The notes under the pieces: generated by a model
Told to the model about the DNA's origin: nothing
What the model saw: the letters and a program-made list of their open reading frames with translations, nothing else
Databases searched by the model: none
Program-made: the position numbers and the translations under genes
Source of the DNA: Chryseobacterium rhizosphaerae
Lineage (GTDB): Bacteria > Bacteroidota > Bacteroidia > Flavobacteriales > Weeksellaceae
Direction of reading: 5' to 3'
DNA: 64,000 nucleotides
Assembly: GCF_003385455.1 (NCBI RefSeq)
Contig: NZ_QNUF01000011.1
Location: forward strand, 62,001-126,000
Shown: one piece after another, positions 14,959-23,421 of the stretch
How the letters are laid out: the number at the start of each line of letters is the position of its first letter
How positions within the stretch are numbered: the stretch's first letter is position 1

Positions 14959-16275
14959 TTATACTTTAATACTTACCTGCATCACCTGAAGATCAAATTC
15001 TTTTGAAGCAACCAGCAAATGGTCAAAAATATCTGCCTGAATCTGTTCGAAGCGCTCCCACTTGGAATCATTGGCAAAACAGTAGACCTCAAGAGGAAGC
15101 CCCTGTGGAGTTATATCCAGCTGACGAACCATTCTGGTTCCGTTTTTATCAATATCAGGATCGTTTTCTATGTATTTCTGTGCATAATATCTGAAAACTC
15201 CGATATTGGTAAGCTGTCTTCCATTCACTACTTTATCCTGATGTTCAAGGTTTGAATTTTCCCTTTTGATCTCAGCACTTTTTTCTTCAAGATAGTTGGA
15301 AATAAGATTAACTTCTTTCAACCGTTCAATATCCTCCTCTCCCAGAAACTTGAAAGAATTGATATTAAAATAAATAGATTTCTTGATTCTTCTTGTGTTG
15401 GACTCAGACATTACCTGCAGGTTCTTAATTTCCGTGGTCAGCAGATCATAGGTAGGAATGGTAGAAACCGTTTTATCAAAATTGGTGATTTTTGTTGTTA
15501 AGAGGCTTATTTCAGTAATATTCCCTTCAATACTGTATTTTGGGATGCTTACCCAATCACCCACTTTTAAATTTTTAGAAGTCGCTACATGAAGGCCCGT
15601 TACAAATCCCAGAATTGTATCTCTGAAAACAAGTACCAGAACAGCTGTGATAGCCCCCAAACTTCCTACAATCGTAGTTCCTTTTATTCCAAAAACCACA
15701 CAGATCCCTACCACTGTGAATATAAAAATCCCCAGAATCTTAACCGTTTCCGAAAGGGCATTCAGCGCCATTATTTTATAAAAATCCTGCTTGATTGCAA
15801 AATAATTCCTGAATGCAGTGAGTGATCTGTAAAGCATTCCGGCAAGTATCATTACCAGCCCCAGATTCACACATCTTATAATGAAAATTGTTGTTTTCGG
15901 AAGAGCACCTTCAGGAAATATAGACCCCTGCAATGCTCCCACAATAATCAGTGCGGCAAAATGAGCTACCGAATTGGTGATCTTAGACTGATATATAGAT
16001 TTTAAAATCGGGAATTTTGTCTGGTCATGAAATAAACGAAAGATAAAATTGATAACAAATTTTAAAACAAAATCTACAATCAAAAATACGGCGCAAAGCA
16101 AAGCCAGTTTTACAATGATATGAACAATCCAGTCTAACCCGGTGGGAGAAATCTGGGTGATATAATTATATAACTGTTCGCTTAATTCCTGCAAATAGTT
16201 TTTGGTTTCTTGTAGGTCATCTTTCATTGACAGCAAATTTATAAAATAAGAATGACGATTTTTACTATTCATCAT
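14959..16275 (-). CDS. Mechanosensitive ion channel (MscS family) protein
   Basis: A 438-residue inner-membrane channel with a large N-terminal membrane part (helices at about residues 45-75, 95-120, 135-155 and 175-200). The MscS pore and beta domain follow: FGIKGTTIVGSLGAITAVLVLVF, RDTILGFVTGLHV, VGDWVSIPKYSIEGNITEISLLTTKITNFDKT. The C-terminal domain (VMQVSIKV end) resembles YbdG/MscM-type channels, which give a limited osmotic response. The first ATG pair is at 16275; an alternative ATG at residue 17 (MKDDLQETKNY) is possible. A T-rich TATTTTTTG about 11 bp before 16275 may be the promoter element. It lies apart from its neighbours. Confidence 0.88.
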   Translation of the reverse strand: MMNSKNRHSYFINLLSMKDDLQETKNYLQELSEQLYNYITQISPTGLDWIVHIIVKLALLCAVFLIVDFVLKFVINFIFRLFHDQTKFPILKSIYQSKITNSVAHFAALIIVGALQGSIFPEGALPKTTIFIIRCVNLGLVMILAGMLYRSLTAFRNYFAIKQDFYKIMALNALSETVKILGIFIFTVVGICVVFGIKGTTIVGSLGAITAVLVLVFRDTILGFVTGLHVATSKNLKVGDWVSIPKYSIEGNITEISLLTTKITNFDKTVSTIPTYDLLTTEIKNLQVMSESNTRRIKKSIYFNINSFKFLGEEDIERLKEVNLISNYLEEKSAEIKRENSNLEHQDKVVNGRQLTNIGVFRYYAQKYIENDPDIDKNGTRMVRQLDITPQGLPLEVYCFANDSKWERFEQIQADIFDHLLVASKEFDLQVMQVSIKV

Positions 16276-16417
16276 CAATTTTCATCCCAAAAAATATTCT
16301 TCAGTAAATATCCGGTAAAAAAATATCCCAATCAATGCGACAGCAAATATTGAGAAAGCAGAACTTATCCCGGAATATGCTATCTTAAATCTGTAATAAA
16401 ATTTTTAATTAAAATAT

Positions 16418-16448
16418 AAAGGTGGCTTTTTATAAGGCCACTTTTTTT
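16418..16448 (+). terminator. Terminator-like hairpin ahead of the DUF456 gene
   Basis: The stem AAAGGTGGC with GCCACTTTT (one G-T pair) is followed by a run of seven T. No plus-strand gene lies upstream, so it is either an attenuator in the leader of the DUF456 gene or a barrier to antisense transcription. TATCTTGC at 16448-16455 may be a weak promoter element. Confidence 0.5.
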
Positions 16449-16472
16449 ATCTTGCATCTATATTTTTTAGGA

Positions 16473-16964
16473 ATGGATACTACAATTATTAATATTCTCT
16501 GCCTTGTTTTATTGTTTGTCGGGATTTTAGGAACTTTTCTTCCGGTTCTTCCGGGACTGCTGTTAAGTATCTGCGGACTTCTGATTTACAAATTTGGGAC
16601 TGATGCAGATCTTTCGATGATTTATATCTGGGCATTTGGAATTCTTACTGCTGCGTCAGTGGTATTGAGCTATGTAATTCCTGCAAAAACCAACAGAAAA
16701 TACGGAGGAACACGCTGGGGAAGTATTGGTTCTGTCATCGGAACTATTGTAGGAATCTTTATTCCTATTCCGTTAGGTTTTCTGATCGGGATGTTTGCCG
16801 GAGTATTCATTGGAGAATTGCTTCATGACAGTAAGGATATGAACAAAGCACTGCAATCCACCAAAGGAGCCCTTATTGGGTTCATTTATGGAACGGGTTT
16901 TAGTTTTGTAGTGGGTGTGGCAATGTTTTTGGTGGTATTACTTAATATGTTTAATATTATTTAA
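16473..16964 (+). CDS. DUF456 domain-containing membrane protein
   Basis: A 163-residue inner-membrane protein of the DUF456 family (function unknown, sometimes annotated as a glycine-zipper membrane protein). The N-terminal NILCLVLLFVGILGTFLPVLPG motif and the glycine-rich helices GSIGSVIGTIVGIFIPIPLG and GFLIGMFAGVFIGELL are typical. About four membrane segments are seen. I chose the ATG at 16473 rather than an upstream in-frame GTG at 16422, because that would put translation inside the hairpin at 16418-16448 and the family begins near the chosen Met. The lipoprotein gene follows after 15 bp, probably in one transcript. Confidence 0.88.
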   Translation: MDTTIINILCLVLLFVGILGTFLPVLPGLLLSICGLLIYKFGTDADLSMIYIWAFGILTAASVVLSYVIPAKTNRKYGGTRWGSIGSVIGTIVGIFIPIPLGFLIGMFAGVFIGELLHDSKDMNKALQSTKGALIGFIYGTGFSFVVGVAMFLVVLLNMFNII

Positions 16965-16979
16965 ATAAAAAAAGAAACT

Positions 16980-17483
16980 ATGTTCCATAAAGCCCTTATC
17001 TTCAGTCTTGGAATACTCGCATTAACAGGATGCGATGCCCAAAAGAAAACAAAAACAGAAACAAAAACTTCTGAAATGAGTTCCAATACCAAAACTCCGG
17101 ATCAAAAAGGAGATATTATCTACTTCAATGAAGGGGAAAATAAGTTCCTTAAAGAGTATCAGATGAATGTTACCTTCAAGGGCATTTCAGAAGACAGCCG
17201 CTGTCCTGAAGGAGTAAACTGTATCTGGGCCGGGGTTGCTCTTGCACAGGTGGAAGTAATGGGTACTACAACAAGACCCGTGATTTTAAACCTTGCCAGC
17301 ATGGATCATCCTGCAAGAAACTATCACCAGTCAGCGGATTTTAACGGATACACCATTACATTGCAGGAAGTAACTCCCTATCCTAAAGCGGCAAGCGATG
17401 GGTTAAAGGCTGCCATGGGAAAATATAAAATAGGGATCAGCATCAAAACAACCGAAAGCCCATCAGGGACTACCACGAAATAG
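16980..17483 (+). CDS. Lipoprotein of unknown function with an SRCP-x-C-I-W motif
   Basis: A 167-residue lipoprotein. The signal peptide ends at the lipobox LTGC (Cys 18), followed by a Lys/Thr-rich linker (DAQKKTKTETKTSEMS). The globular part holds a conserved-looking block ISEDSRCPEGVNCIWAGVA (about residues 73-91), seen in many small secreted proteins of Bacteroidota, whose two cysteines probably form a disulphide. The ending YTITLQEVTPYP is also typical. Function is unknown. It ends in a low-complexity SPSGTTTK tail that overlaps the convergent ung gene by 14 bp, so no terminator separates the two. Confidence 0.8.
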   Translation: MFHKALIFSLGILALTGCDAQKKTKTETKTSEMSSNTKTPDQKGDIIYFNEGENKFLKEYQMNVTFKGISEDSRCPEGVNCIWAGVALAQVEVMGTTTRPVILNLASMDHPARNYHQSADFNGYTITLQEVTPYPKAASDGLKAAMGKYKIGISIKTTESPSGTTTK

Positions 17484-18111
17484 GCTTTTTACCTTTGGAA
17501 ACAAGATACTCATTAATTTTTGAGAAAGGCTTACTTCCAAAAAAACCTCTGTAGACAGAAAATGGCGACGGATGCGCCGATTTCAAGATAAAATGTTTAG
17601 CCGGATCTATGAGTTCGGCTTTTTTCTGTGCAAAAGCTCCCCACAATACAAAAACTACATTCTCTTTTTTATCTGAAATTTCTTTAATGATAAAATTGGT
17701 AAACTTTTCCCAACCCAGATCTTTATGTGAATTGGGAGTATGGGCACGAACAGTCAATGTTGCATTCAGTAGCAGCACGCCCTGTTTTCCCCAATCATCC
17801 AGTTCCTTAGAAGTTCTTACCACTCCTAAATCATCTTTTAATTCGATAAAAATATTTTTAAGGGAAGGCGGAGCAGTCACCTGTTCAGAAACAGAAAAAC
17901 ACAATCCATTAGCCTGATTGTCATTATGATAAGGATCCTGTCCAATGATCACCACTTCAATATCTTCAAACGAGGTCAATTCTAACGCTCTGAAAATTTG
18001 ATCTTTCGGAGGGAAAACTTTAGTAGTCGCATATTCATTTTTTACCTTTTCCCATAGGGTTTTAAAGTATTCTGTATTTTTTATCGGGGCTAAAATTTCT
18101 GTCCAGGTCAT
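17470..18111 (-). CDS. ung: Uracil-DNA glycosylase
   Basis: Family 1 UDG, which removes uracil from DNA to start base-excision repair. In 213 residues it carries the catalytic-water motif GQDPYHNDNQANGLCFSV (about residues 56-73, with Asp as general base), the LLLNATLTVR segment (about 113-122), the VFVLWGAFAQKK block and the minor-groove intercalation loop HPSPFSVYRGFFG with its His (about 180-192). Length and all motifs agree with the family. The 3' end overlaps the convergent lipoprotein gene by 14 bp. No regulatory site was seen in the 78-bp upstream gap, which consists of short stuttering AT-rich sequence. Confidence 0.96.
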   Translation of the reverse strand: MTWTEILAPIKNTEYFKTLWEKVKNEYATTKVFPPKDQIFRALELTSFEDIEVVIIGQDPYHNDNQANGLCFSVSEQVTAPPSLKNIFIELKDDLGVVRTSKELDDWGKQGVLLLNATLTVRAHTPNSHKDLGWEKFTNFIIKEISDKKENVVFVLWGAFAQKKAELIDPAKHFILKSAHPSPFSVYRGFFGSKPFSKINEYLVSKGKKPISW

Positions 18112-18189
18112 AATTCAATCTGATTATTTGAAAATGAGTTAATTTGATTATTTACATTTGCTGATCTATCAAAAGACATTTCTGATAAA

Positions 18190-18699
18190 CTAGCGGGCTT
18201 TTTTCAGACTAAAAATTACATTTTCAAGATTCTTTTCATCTGTTCTGTTTTCTTTTAAAGCAAACTTATGTTTTAAAAGCAATCCCTTAGAACTTTCATT
18301 CTGGTGATTGGTAAAAGCCAAAATTTCCTGTAAATTTAAGTCATTAAATCCAAAATTTAAAACAGATTTCAAAGCTTCGCTCATAATTCCTTTTTTATGA
18401 TAATCGGGAAGCAGCTCATATCCTACTTCCGCCGTTTTCCGGTCTTCAGAGAATTTCCAAAGGCAAATGGTTCCGATAAGGTTCTTTTGGTCTTTATAAG
18501 AAATTCCCCAGAAAATGATCTCTTTATCCTGAGTTCTTTTCCTGATGCTTAAAATAAATTCTAAAGCGTCATAGTTGGTCTTGGGTGAATTCCTTTTAAC
18601 ATATTGATTGATCAGTTCATTGCTCCGGATCCGTAAAATATCTTCTACGTGACTTTCATTGATTTCCTTTAAAATTAATCGTTCGGTTTCCAGTTTCAT
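18190..18699 (-). CDS. GNAT family N-acetyltransferase (RimJ/RimL type)
   Basis: A 169-residue GNAT protein. It begins METERLIL-like (MKLETERLILKEINESHVED), the start typical of RimJ/RimL-type ribosomal-protein or amino-acid acetyltransferases. It then shows GTICLWKFSEDRKTAEVGYELLPDYHKKGIMSEAL (acetyl-CoA binding motif A region near residues 75-109), FGFNDLNLQEILAFTNHQNESS and the final LLLKHKF. The substrate is unknown. A TACATTTG promoter element ends 4 nt before its ATG, so the mRNA may start at or next to the start codon. It is divergent from the MutS2-like gene. Confidence 0.88.
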   Translation of the reverse strand: MKLETERLILKEINESHVEDILRIRSNELINQYVKRNSPKTNYDALEFILSIRKRTQDKEIIFWGISYKDQKNLIGTICLWKFSEDRKTAEVGYELLPDYHKKGIMSEALKSVLNFGFNDLNLQEILAFTNHQNESSKGLLLKHKFALKENRTDEKNLENVIFSLKKAR

Positions 18700-18703
18700 T
18701 CTT

Positions 18704-18711
18704 CAAATGTA
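18704..18711 (-). promoter_or_regulatory. TAnnTTTG promoter element 4 nt before a start codon
   Basis: On the minus strand TACATTTG lies 4 nt before the GNAT gene's ATG. There is no good -33 TTG at the ideal distance. It predicts a leaderless or near-leaderless mRNA. Confidence 0.5.
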
Positions 18712-18830
18712 TTAAACTCGTCATCAATTAAAAACTTTTTTGCCCGGAAAACCTTTCTGATTCTCCATTGTGAATTTCTCAAATTAGCTCATTTTCAAAT
18801 TACCACCGTATGACATTCACATTTTCTCAC

Positions 18831-18838
18831 TAAATTTG
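18831..18838 (+). promoter_or_regulatory. TAnnTTTG promoter element 4 nt before a GTG start
   Basis: TAAATTTG is a perfect -7 match, with four bases between it and the GTG start of the MutS2-like gene. It supports transcription beginning at the start codon. Confidence 0.55.
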
Positions 18839-18842
18839 CAGT

Positions 18843-20990
18843 GTGTATATAGATAAAGAAGATTTAGACGAATTAGAGTTTCCGCAATTACTCGCGGAAA
18901 TCTCCCCCCTTGCGTATTCTCCGAAAACACGAGAGAAAATTCTTCAACTTCGTCCGATGGAAATAGACGAGGCAGAGCTTTCATTGAAAAAAACGTCAGA
19001 ATATCTGTCGAGTTTTGAAAGTTCAAATGCAATTCCGTTTGATGAATATGAAGATATTGAAAATGAGCTGAAATTAATGCTGATTGAAAATTACCGTCTT
19101 GAAAACAGTGCTTTCATTAAAATCAAAACCATCACGGAACAAATCGGAAGGCTTCAGAAGTTCTTCCCTACCATGCCGGAAACCTTCCCTACCCTTATAG
19201 AAGATGTTTCTGTACTGGAGTTTAAGAAAGAGATCATTGAGAAGGTAGATAAAGTTTTCAACCGTTTTGGTGAAGTAAAAAGTGAGGCTTCTCCCGCTTT
19301 AAAAGGACTGAGAACAGAAATCCAGCATGCTAAAAAAGCCATTCAGGAAAATTTCAACCGTGCCCTTACCACCTATGGACAAAGTGATTTTTTGGACGAT
19401 ATCCGGGAGACCATTATTGATGATCAAAGAGTTCTTGCCGTAAAATCGGGATTTAAAAAGAGAGTTGCCGGCAGAACATTAGGGATTTCAAAAACAGGTT
19501 CCATTACGTATATTCAGCCGGACAGTGTTGTAAAACATTACTTCAAACTTCGGGAAAGTGAAGAGGAAGAAAAAAAAGAAATAGACAGGGTTCTCAGAAA
19601 ACTTACTGGTGAGCTGGCAGAATTTCAACCTCAGCTTTGGAGGTACCAGATTTATATTTTTGATCTTGACCTTACAAGAGCTAAAGCAAAGTTTGCAGAC
19701 TTAATTAACGGGGTATTACCAAAAATTAACCGCCATAAGACCTTAAAACTAAGGGATGCTTTCCATCCTTTATTATGGCTAAGAAATAAGGTAGAAAACA
19801 AAACAATCTATCCTCAAACTCTGGCTTTAACGGAACACAACAGAATTATCTGTATTTCCGGCCCGAATGCGGGAGGAAAATCAATTACGTTAAAAACAGT
19901 TGGATTATTACAGCTGATGATTCAGAGTGGTATTCTGGTTCCTGTTCATCCGAAGTCTGAAATGTTTTTCTTTGAGAAAATGATGACCGATATCGGTGAT
20001 AACCAGTCCATTGAAAACCACCTATCCACCTATTCATCGAGACTAAAAAAAATGTCCGGAATCATCCGCGAGGCTGATGCGAACACTCTTTTACTGATTG
20101 ATGAGTTTGGAACAGGTTCTGATCCGGAATTGGGAGGTGCTTTGGCTGAAAGTTTCATGGAGTATTTCTACGACAAGAAAAGTTTTGCGATTATTACCAC
20201 TCACTATACCAACATTAAGCTGGTAATAGAACAGCTTCCCAATGCTGAAAATGCAGCTATGCTGTTTAATGAAGAAACCCTTGAACCCATGTATAAATTG
20301 GAAGTGGGACAAGCGGGAAGTTCATTCACATTCGAAGTTGCTGAGAAAAATAGAATTCCAAGATTCATTATTCATTCTGCAAAGAAAAAAGTGGAACATG
20401 ATATTGTGAATCTTGATAAGACCATTGTGAAGCTGCAGCAGGAAAAATTTGAGGTTGAAAAACTAAAATCTGACCTTGCGGAAAGAAAAGAGTCTGTAGA
20501 AGATAAGCGTGATAACCTTCAGAAGCTGAATGAGCAGCTTCAGCAAAAGCTCTTTAATTTCCAGAAGCTCTATGAAGAGGAACACCGTAAACTTCAGTTT
20601 GGAAACAAAATTGAGGCGTTCATAGACAGCTATACAAAAGGGAAATCAAGGAAGGATGTTGTAAAGGACTTTGTAAAGCTTCTGGAGCAGGAAAAGTTCA
20701 GGAAAATAGGTGCTGACAAAGACGAATCAAAACGTCTTCAGGTGGTCAAAAGGAAGATTACCCAACAGCTTAAAAAGGAAGATGTGATTGAAAAGATTGC
20801 TGAAACCAATGAAAAACTGGAGGAGAAACGTAAAAGTGACCGTGCTGTTTGGATGAAAATAGGGCAACGTGTCCGCATCACAGGAAGTACCAGTGTAGGG
20901 ACCATTGAAAAAATATCCCGAAACAAAGTAATTGTCAATTACGGAACTTTCAAAACGACCATTGACGCAGAGGAACTTGAAAGAATTTAA
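18843..20990 (+). CDS. MutS2-like DNA-binding ATPase lacking the Smr domain
   Basis: A 715-residue protein of the MutS superfamily, nearest MutS2 (it lacks the mismatch-recognition domain I of MutS). The N-terminal part is helical (lever/clamp). The ATPase domain has Walker A ISGPNAGGKSITLKTVG (about residues 339-355), the Q/ST motif region DIGDNQSIENHLSTYSSRL and Walker B LLLIDEFGTGSDPELGGAL (about 414-432). A long coiled coil follows (about 530-660). Classical MutS2 is about 780-790 residues and ends in an Smr nuclease domain. Here the chain stops after an SH3-like segment (VGTIEKISRNKVIVNYG), so Smr is absent. The start is GTG. It could act in recombination control or ribosome rescue as other MutS2; not provable here. 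Confidence 0.9.
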   Translation: MYIDKEDLDELEFPQLLAEISPLAYSPKTREKILQLRPMEIDEAELSLKKTSEYLSSFESSNAIPFDEYEDIENELKLMLIENYRLENSAFIKIKTITEQIGRLQKFFPTMPETFPTLIEDVSVLEFKKEIIEKVDKVFNRFGEVKSEASPALKGLRTEIQHAKKAIQENFNRALTTYGQSDFLDDIRETIIDDQRVLAVKSGFKKRVAGRTLGISKTGSITYIQPDSVVKHYFKLRESEEEEKKEIDRVLRKLTGELAEFQPQLWRYQIYIFDLDLTRAKAKFADLINGVLPKINRHKTLKLRDAFHPLLWLRNKVENKTIYPQTLALTEHNRIICISGPNAGGKSITLKTVGLLQLMIQSGILVPVHPKSEMFFFEKMMTDIGDNQSIENHLSTYSSRLKKMSGIIREADANTLLLIDEFGTGSDPELGGALAESFMEYFYDKKSFAIITTHYTNIKLVIEQLPNAENAAMLFNEETLEPMYKLEVGQAGSSFTFEVAEKNRIPRFIIHSAKKKVEHDIVNLDKTIVKLQQEKFEVEKLKSDLAERKESVEDKRDNLQKLNEQLQQKLFNFQKLYEEEHRKLQFGNKIEAFIDSYTKGKSRKDVVKDFVKLLEQEKFRKIGADKDESKRLQVVKRKITQQLKKEDVIEKIAETNEKLEEKRKSDRAVWMKIGQRVRITGSTSVGTIEKISRNKVIVNYGTFKTTIDAEELERI

Positions 20991-21046
20991 TCAATTGGAG
21001 AATGGGTTAATTTGAGAATTTGAAAATTAATCTAAAATAACTAATG

Positions 21047-21077
21047 GAGAGCATCATGAGATGCTCTCTTTCTTTTT
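21047..21077 (+). terminator. Intrinsic terminator of the MutS2-like gene
   Basis: The perfect 9-bp stem GAGAGCATC/GATGCTCTC with a four-base loop is followed by TTTCTTTTT. Confidence 0.85.
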
Positions 21078-21428
21078 GTACGTTATTTCATATTTTCTAT
21101 TTTTCTTATAAAATGAAGGGTACCACATTAATGTCTATTAATGGAAATGATCTGACAACAGGTGTTTCCCAAATACAATATTTCATATAATACACTAATT
21201 AACAACTAGTTTTAAAAAAAACTAAAAGCAAGTTTATATTTCTATTAGTTTATTTTTAAATAAGTAAAATTGTAAAACAGCTTTTTCTCATGGGGCTTTA
21301 TCATTTTTTGATTAATCTAAATCCAAATAAATACCAAATTCTGTTTATTATTTCGTTTATGGCCTAACTTTTTAGTCAATATCATTATTTCCTTTGTTTT
21401 AATTATTTTATATATTTAATTCCATTAT

Positions 21429-21549
21429 GTAGTATTTATGTAGTGTAGTATTTTCAGTATTTTACCGTTTTCATTCTTTTATTTTTTAGATGTTTTCACA
21501 TCCTGTATTATTGCGTAGTATTTATGTAGTACGACATTTTTAGTATTTT
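21429..21549. repeat. Pair of imperfect direct repeats in a 0.9-kb gap
   Basis: GTAGTATTTATGTAGT followed by ATTTT.AGTATTTT occurs at 21429 and again at 21515, 86 bp apart. The surrounding gap, 21078-22000, is AT-rich. Besides these repeats it holds one possible short gene (21614-21736) and a hairpin (21766-21795); nothing else is evident in it. Confidence 0.6.
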
Positions 21550-21613
21550 GCTCTTTTTTTGCTTTGTTTTGGTAGCGAAAATTATTATTCATTCTTTTAA
21601 AACACAAACCAAG

Positions 21614-21736
21614 ATGAAAAACACTATTTTATCCTCTAAGCCGGAGCCATCTTTGCATAGGGACAAATGTAACCTCACTCAGGGATACAATAACAGTATA
21701 ATCAATACGGCACTAACAAAAATTCTACAATTCTAA
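21614..21736 (+). CDS. Possible 40-residue peptide
   Basis: A short frame starting with ATG after an A-rich stretch. It encodes a polar peptide beginning MKNTILSSKPEPSLHRDKC and ending in INTALTKILQF. It is followed 30 bp later by a hairpin and T-run (21766-21795), so it may form a short independent transcript. The leader-like N-terminus and single cysteine would fit a small secreted or modified peptide, but no partner enzyme is nearby and the frame may be chance. I do not recognise a family. Confidence 0.3.
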   Translation: MKNTILSSKPEPSLHRDKCNLTQGYNNSIINTALTKILQF

Positions 21737-21765
21737 GTACATTTTTGATTTTCAGAGACAGTGGG

Positions 21766-21795
21766 AGCAGATACTCATATTGTTCTGCTTTTTTC
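21766..21795 (+). terminator. Terminator-like hairpin after the possible short gene
   Basis: AGCAGA (21766-21771) pairs with TCTGCT (21784-21789), followed by a T-run. The stem is only 6 bp. Confidence 0.45.
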
Positions 21796-22000
21796 TCTTT
21801 TTAAAAACTACGGCTGTGGATTCCCTTTAAACACACAAATGAACAACTGGTAAAGTTAGCTCATCTTCTCTAATAATTTTCATGTAAAGTAATGAGAAAG
21901 AGAATCATAATATATTATCTACCTATGCCTTTATCATTAACACGGTGTATAGATAAGACCATTTGCTAATTAACACAACTACTATAAAAATACAAACAAA

Positions 22001-23335
22001 ATGAAAAAAAAGTATGTTAAGCCAATTAAGAATGATACAGAATACTTTTATATCATCCTTAAAAGATTGCATAAAAATTCCATACTGCTGCCTTTGATGC
22101 TACTCAGTATATTCTTATCCCAGGGGCTTTATGGGCAATGTTCTGATATCGTAAACCCTAGTAACGGTCCTCAGACTTTCAATGGAGTTACGGTATCTCA
22201 GGCAGCACGTAGTGGGGCTATATACAGCCAACCGCCTCAAAGTATTGCTGGCCAATATTATTGTGATCAGTCTTTGGCCCCTAATGGAAATTTATTGCAT
22301 TTTGGGGGCAGTGTATATAATAACCAAACCTTTACACCTGCCAATCCAAATTATTCTTATACATTTAATTTTGATAAGCCAGTGAATAATGTGGTTTTTA
22401 ATATCTGGGCAATTCATAGCGGAGAATCACATATAGTGTCTACTAATGTGGGAACAGTATCCCTTATATCCGAATGTAATTCTGGAACAGCAGTTATTAC
22501 AGGAACTACAATCACTTCCACAGCACCTAATACTCCTAATGCAATTGGTTCAAAAGCAAGAATAAGAATTAGCAGCACAACTCCCTTTACCCAATTAACT
22601 TTTTCAGGAAGAGGAACTCCCAGTCCTGAGCCTCTTCTTCCACCGATCTATTGGGCTACTAATGGCTCATTTGTGAACCTCTGCAGTGGTAGTATAACTC
22701 CTGCTGTTGCTCCTACTATATCAGGAATTACTCCCTCTACACAAACCAGATGCTATAATACACCTGCCCAAGCTATTACAGTGAGTACTACCGGAGCAAC
22801 AAGCTACCAGTGGTGGGTAAATACCGTCAATTCTCAAACCGGAGCAACTTCTATTCCTGGGGCAACATCCGCATCGTATACACCCCCTAACAATTCACCT
22901 GTAGGAACTCTTTATTATTATGCCGTTGCTACTAACTCCACAGGAAGTACAACTTCTCCTATCGTGAGTGTCGTGACACAAAACTGCATCACAACCTGTT
23001 ATAAACCGGGAGCGGTAGCTACCGCCGGAAACCCTGCTTTGGTTACAAAAATGGGGATCAGCTCCCTGACAAGAACCTCAGGCCAGGTGACAGACAACTG
23101 GCCAGCAGTCCGCAAAGGAGGATGGCTGGTACTTGAAGCTAAAACGAAGGGCTTCGTACCGAACAGGATGGCTTTTGACAGCTCCGGCAATCCGGTAGGA
23201 ATAGCAGCAGCCGACTTTGTTGAAGGAATGTTGGTATATGATACTACCAATAAATGTTTAAAGATGTATACCTCTAAAGATGGAGGAACTACGCTAGGCT
23301 GGTACTGTATGACAACACAAACCTGCCCGGATTAA
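22001..23335 (+). CDS. Large secreted surface-type protein with an Ig-like segment
   Basis: A 444-residue exported protein. The N-terminus has an extended charged region and then a hydrophobic signal segment (SILLPLMLLSIFLSQGLYG) ending near residue 46. Residues about 50-230 form a Gly/Asn/Thr-rich beta domain. Residues about 235-330 resemble a bacterial Ig-like repeat (ATSYQWWVNTVNSQTGATS, then TPPNNSPVGTLYYYAVATNS), as in many Bacteroidota adhesins. The last 110 residues contain VEGMLVYDTTNKCLKMYTS and a W-rich end, a short motif shared with the next gene. There is no T9SS sorting domain. It sits 86 bp upstream of the next secreted gene, probably in one operon. Binding partner unknown. Confidence 0.75.
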   Translation: MKKKYVKPIKNDTEYFYIILKRLHKNSILLPLMLLSIFLSQGLYGQCSDIVNPSNGPQTFNGVTVSQAARSGAIYSQPPQSIAGQYYCDQSLAPNGNLLHFGGSVYNNQTFTPANPNYSYTFNFDKPVNNVVFNIWAIHSGESHIVSTNVGTVSLISECNSGTAVITGTTITSTAPNTPNAIGSKARIRISSTTPFTQLTFSGRGTPSPEPLLPPIYWATNGSFVNLCSGSITPAVAPTISGITPSTQTRCYNTPAQAITVSTTGATSYQWWVNTVNSQTGATSIPGATSASYTPPNNSPVGTLYYYAVATNSTGSTTSPIVSVVTQNCITTCYKPGAVATAGNPALVTKMGISSLTRTSGQVTDNWPAVRKGGWLVLEAKTKGFVPNRMAFDSSGNPVGIAAADFVEGMLVYDTTNKCLKMYTSKDGGTTLGWYCMTTQTCPD

Positions 23336-23421
23336 TTATAATTTTAAAAAGTAACAGAATCAGGGAAAACCGAAAAATATTCCTGACTCTCAACTTGATG
23401 ATAACAACATAAAAACATAGA

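Noticed and set aside
16422..16472. GTG start for the DUF456 protein
   Set aside because: It would overlap the hairpin at 16418-16448 and adds residues not expected in the family; ATG at 16473 preferred.
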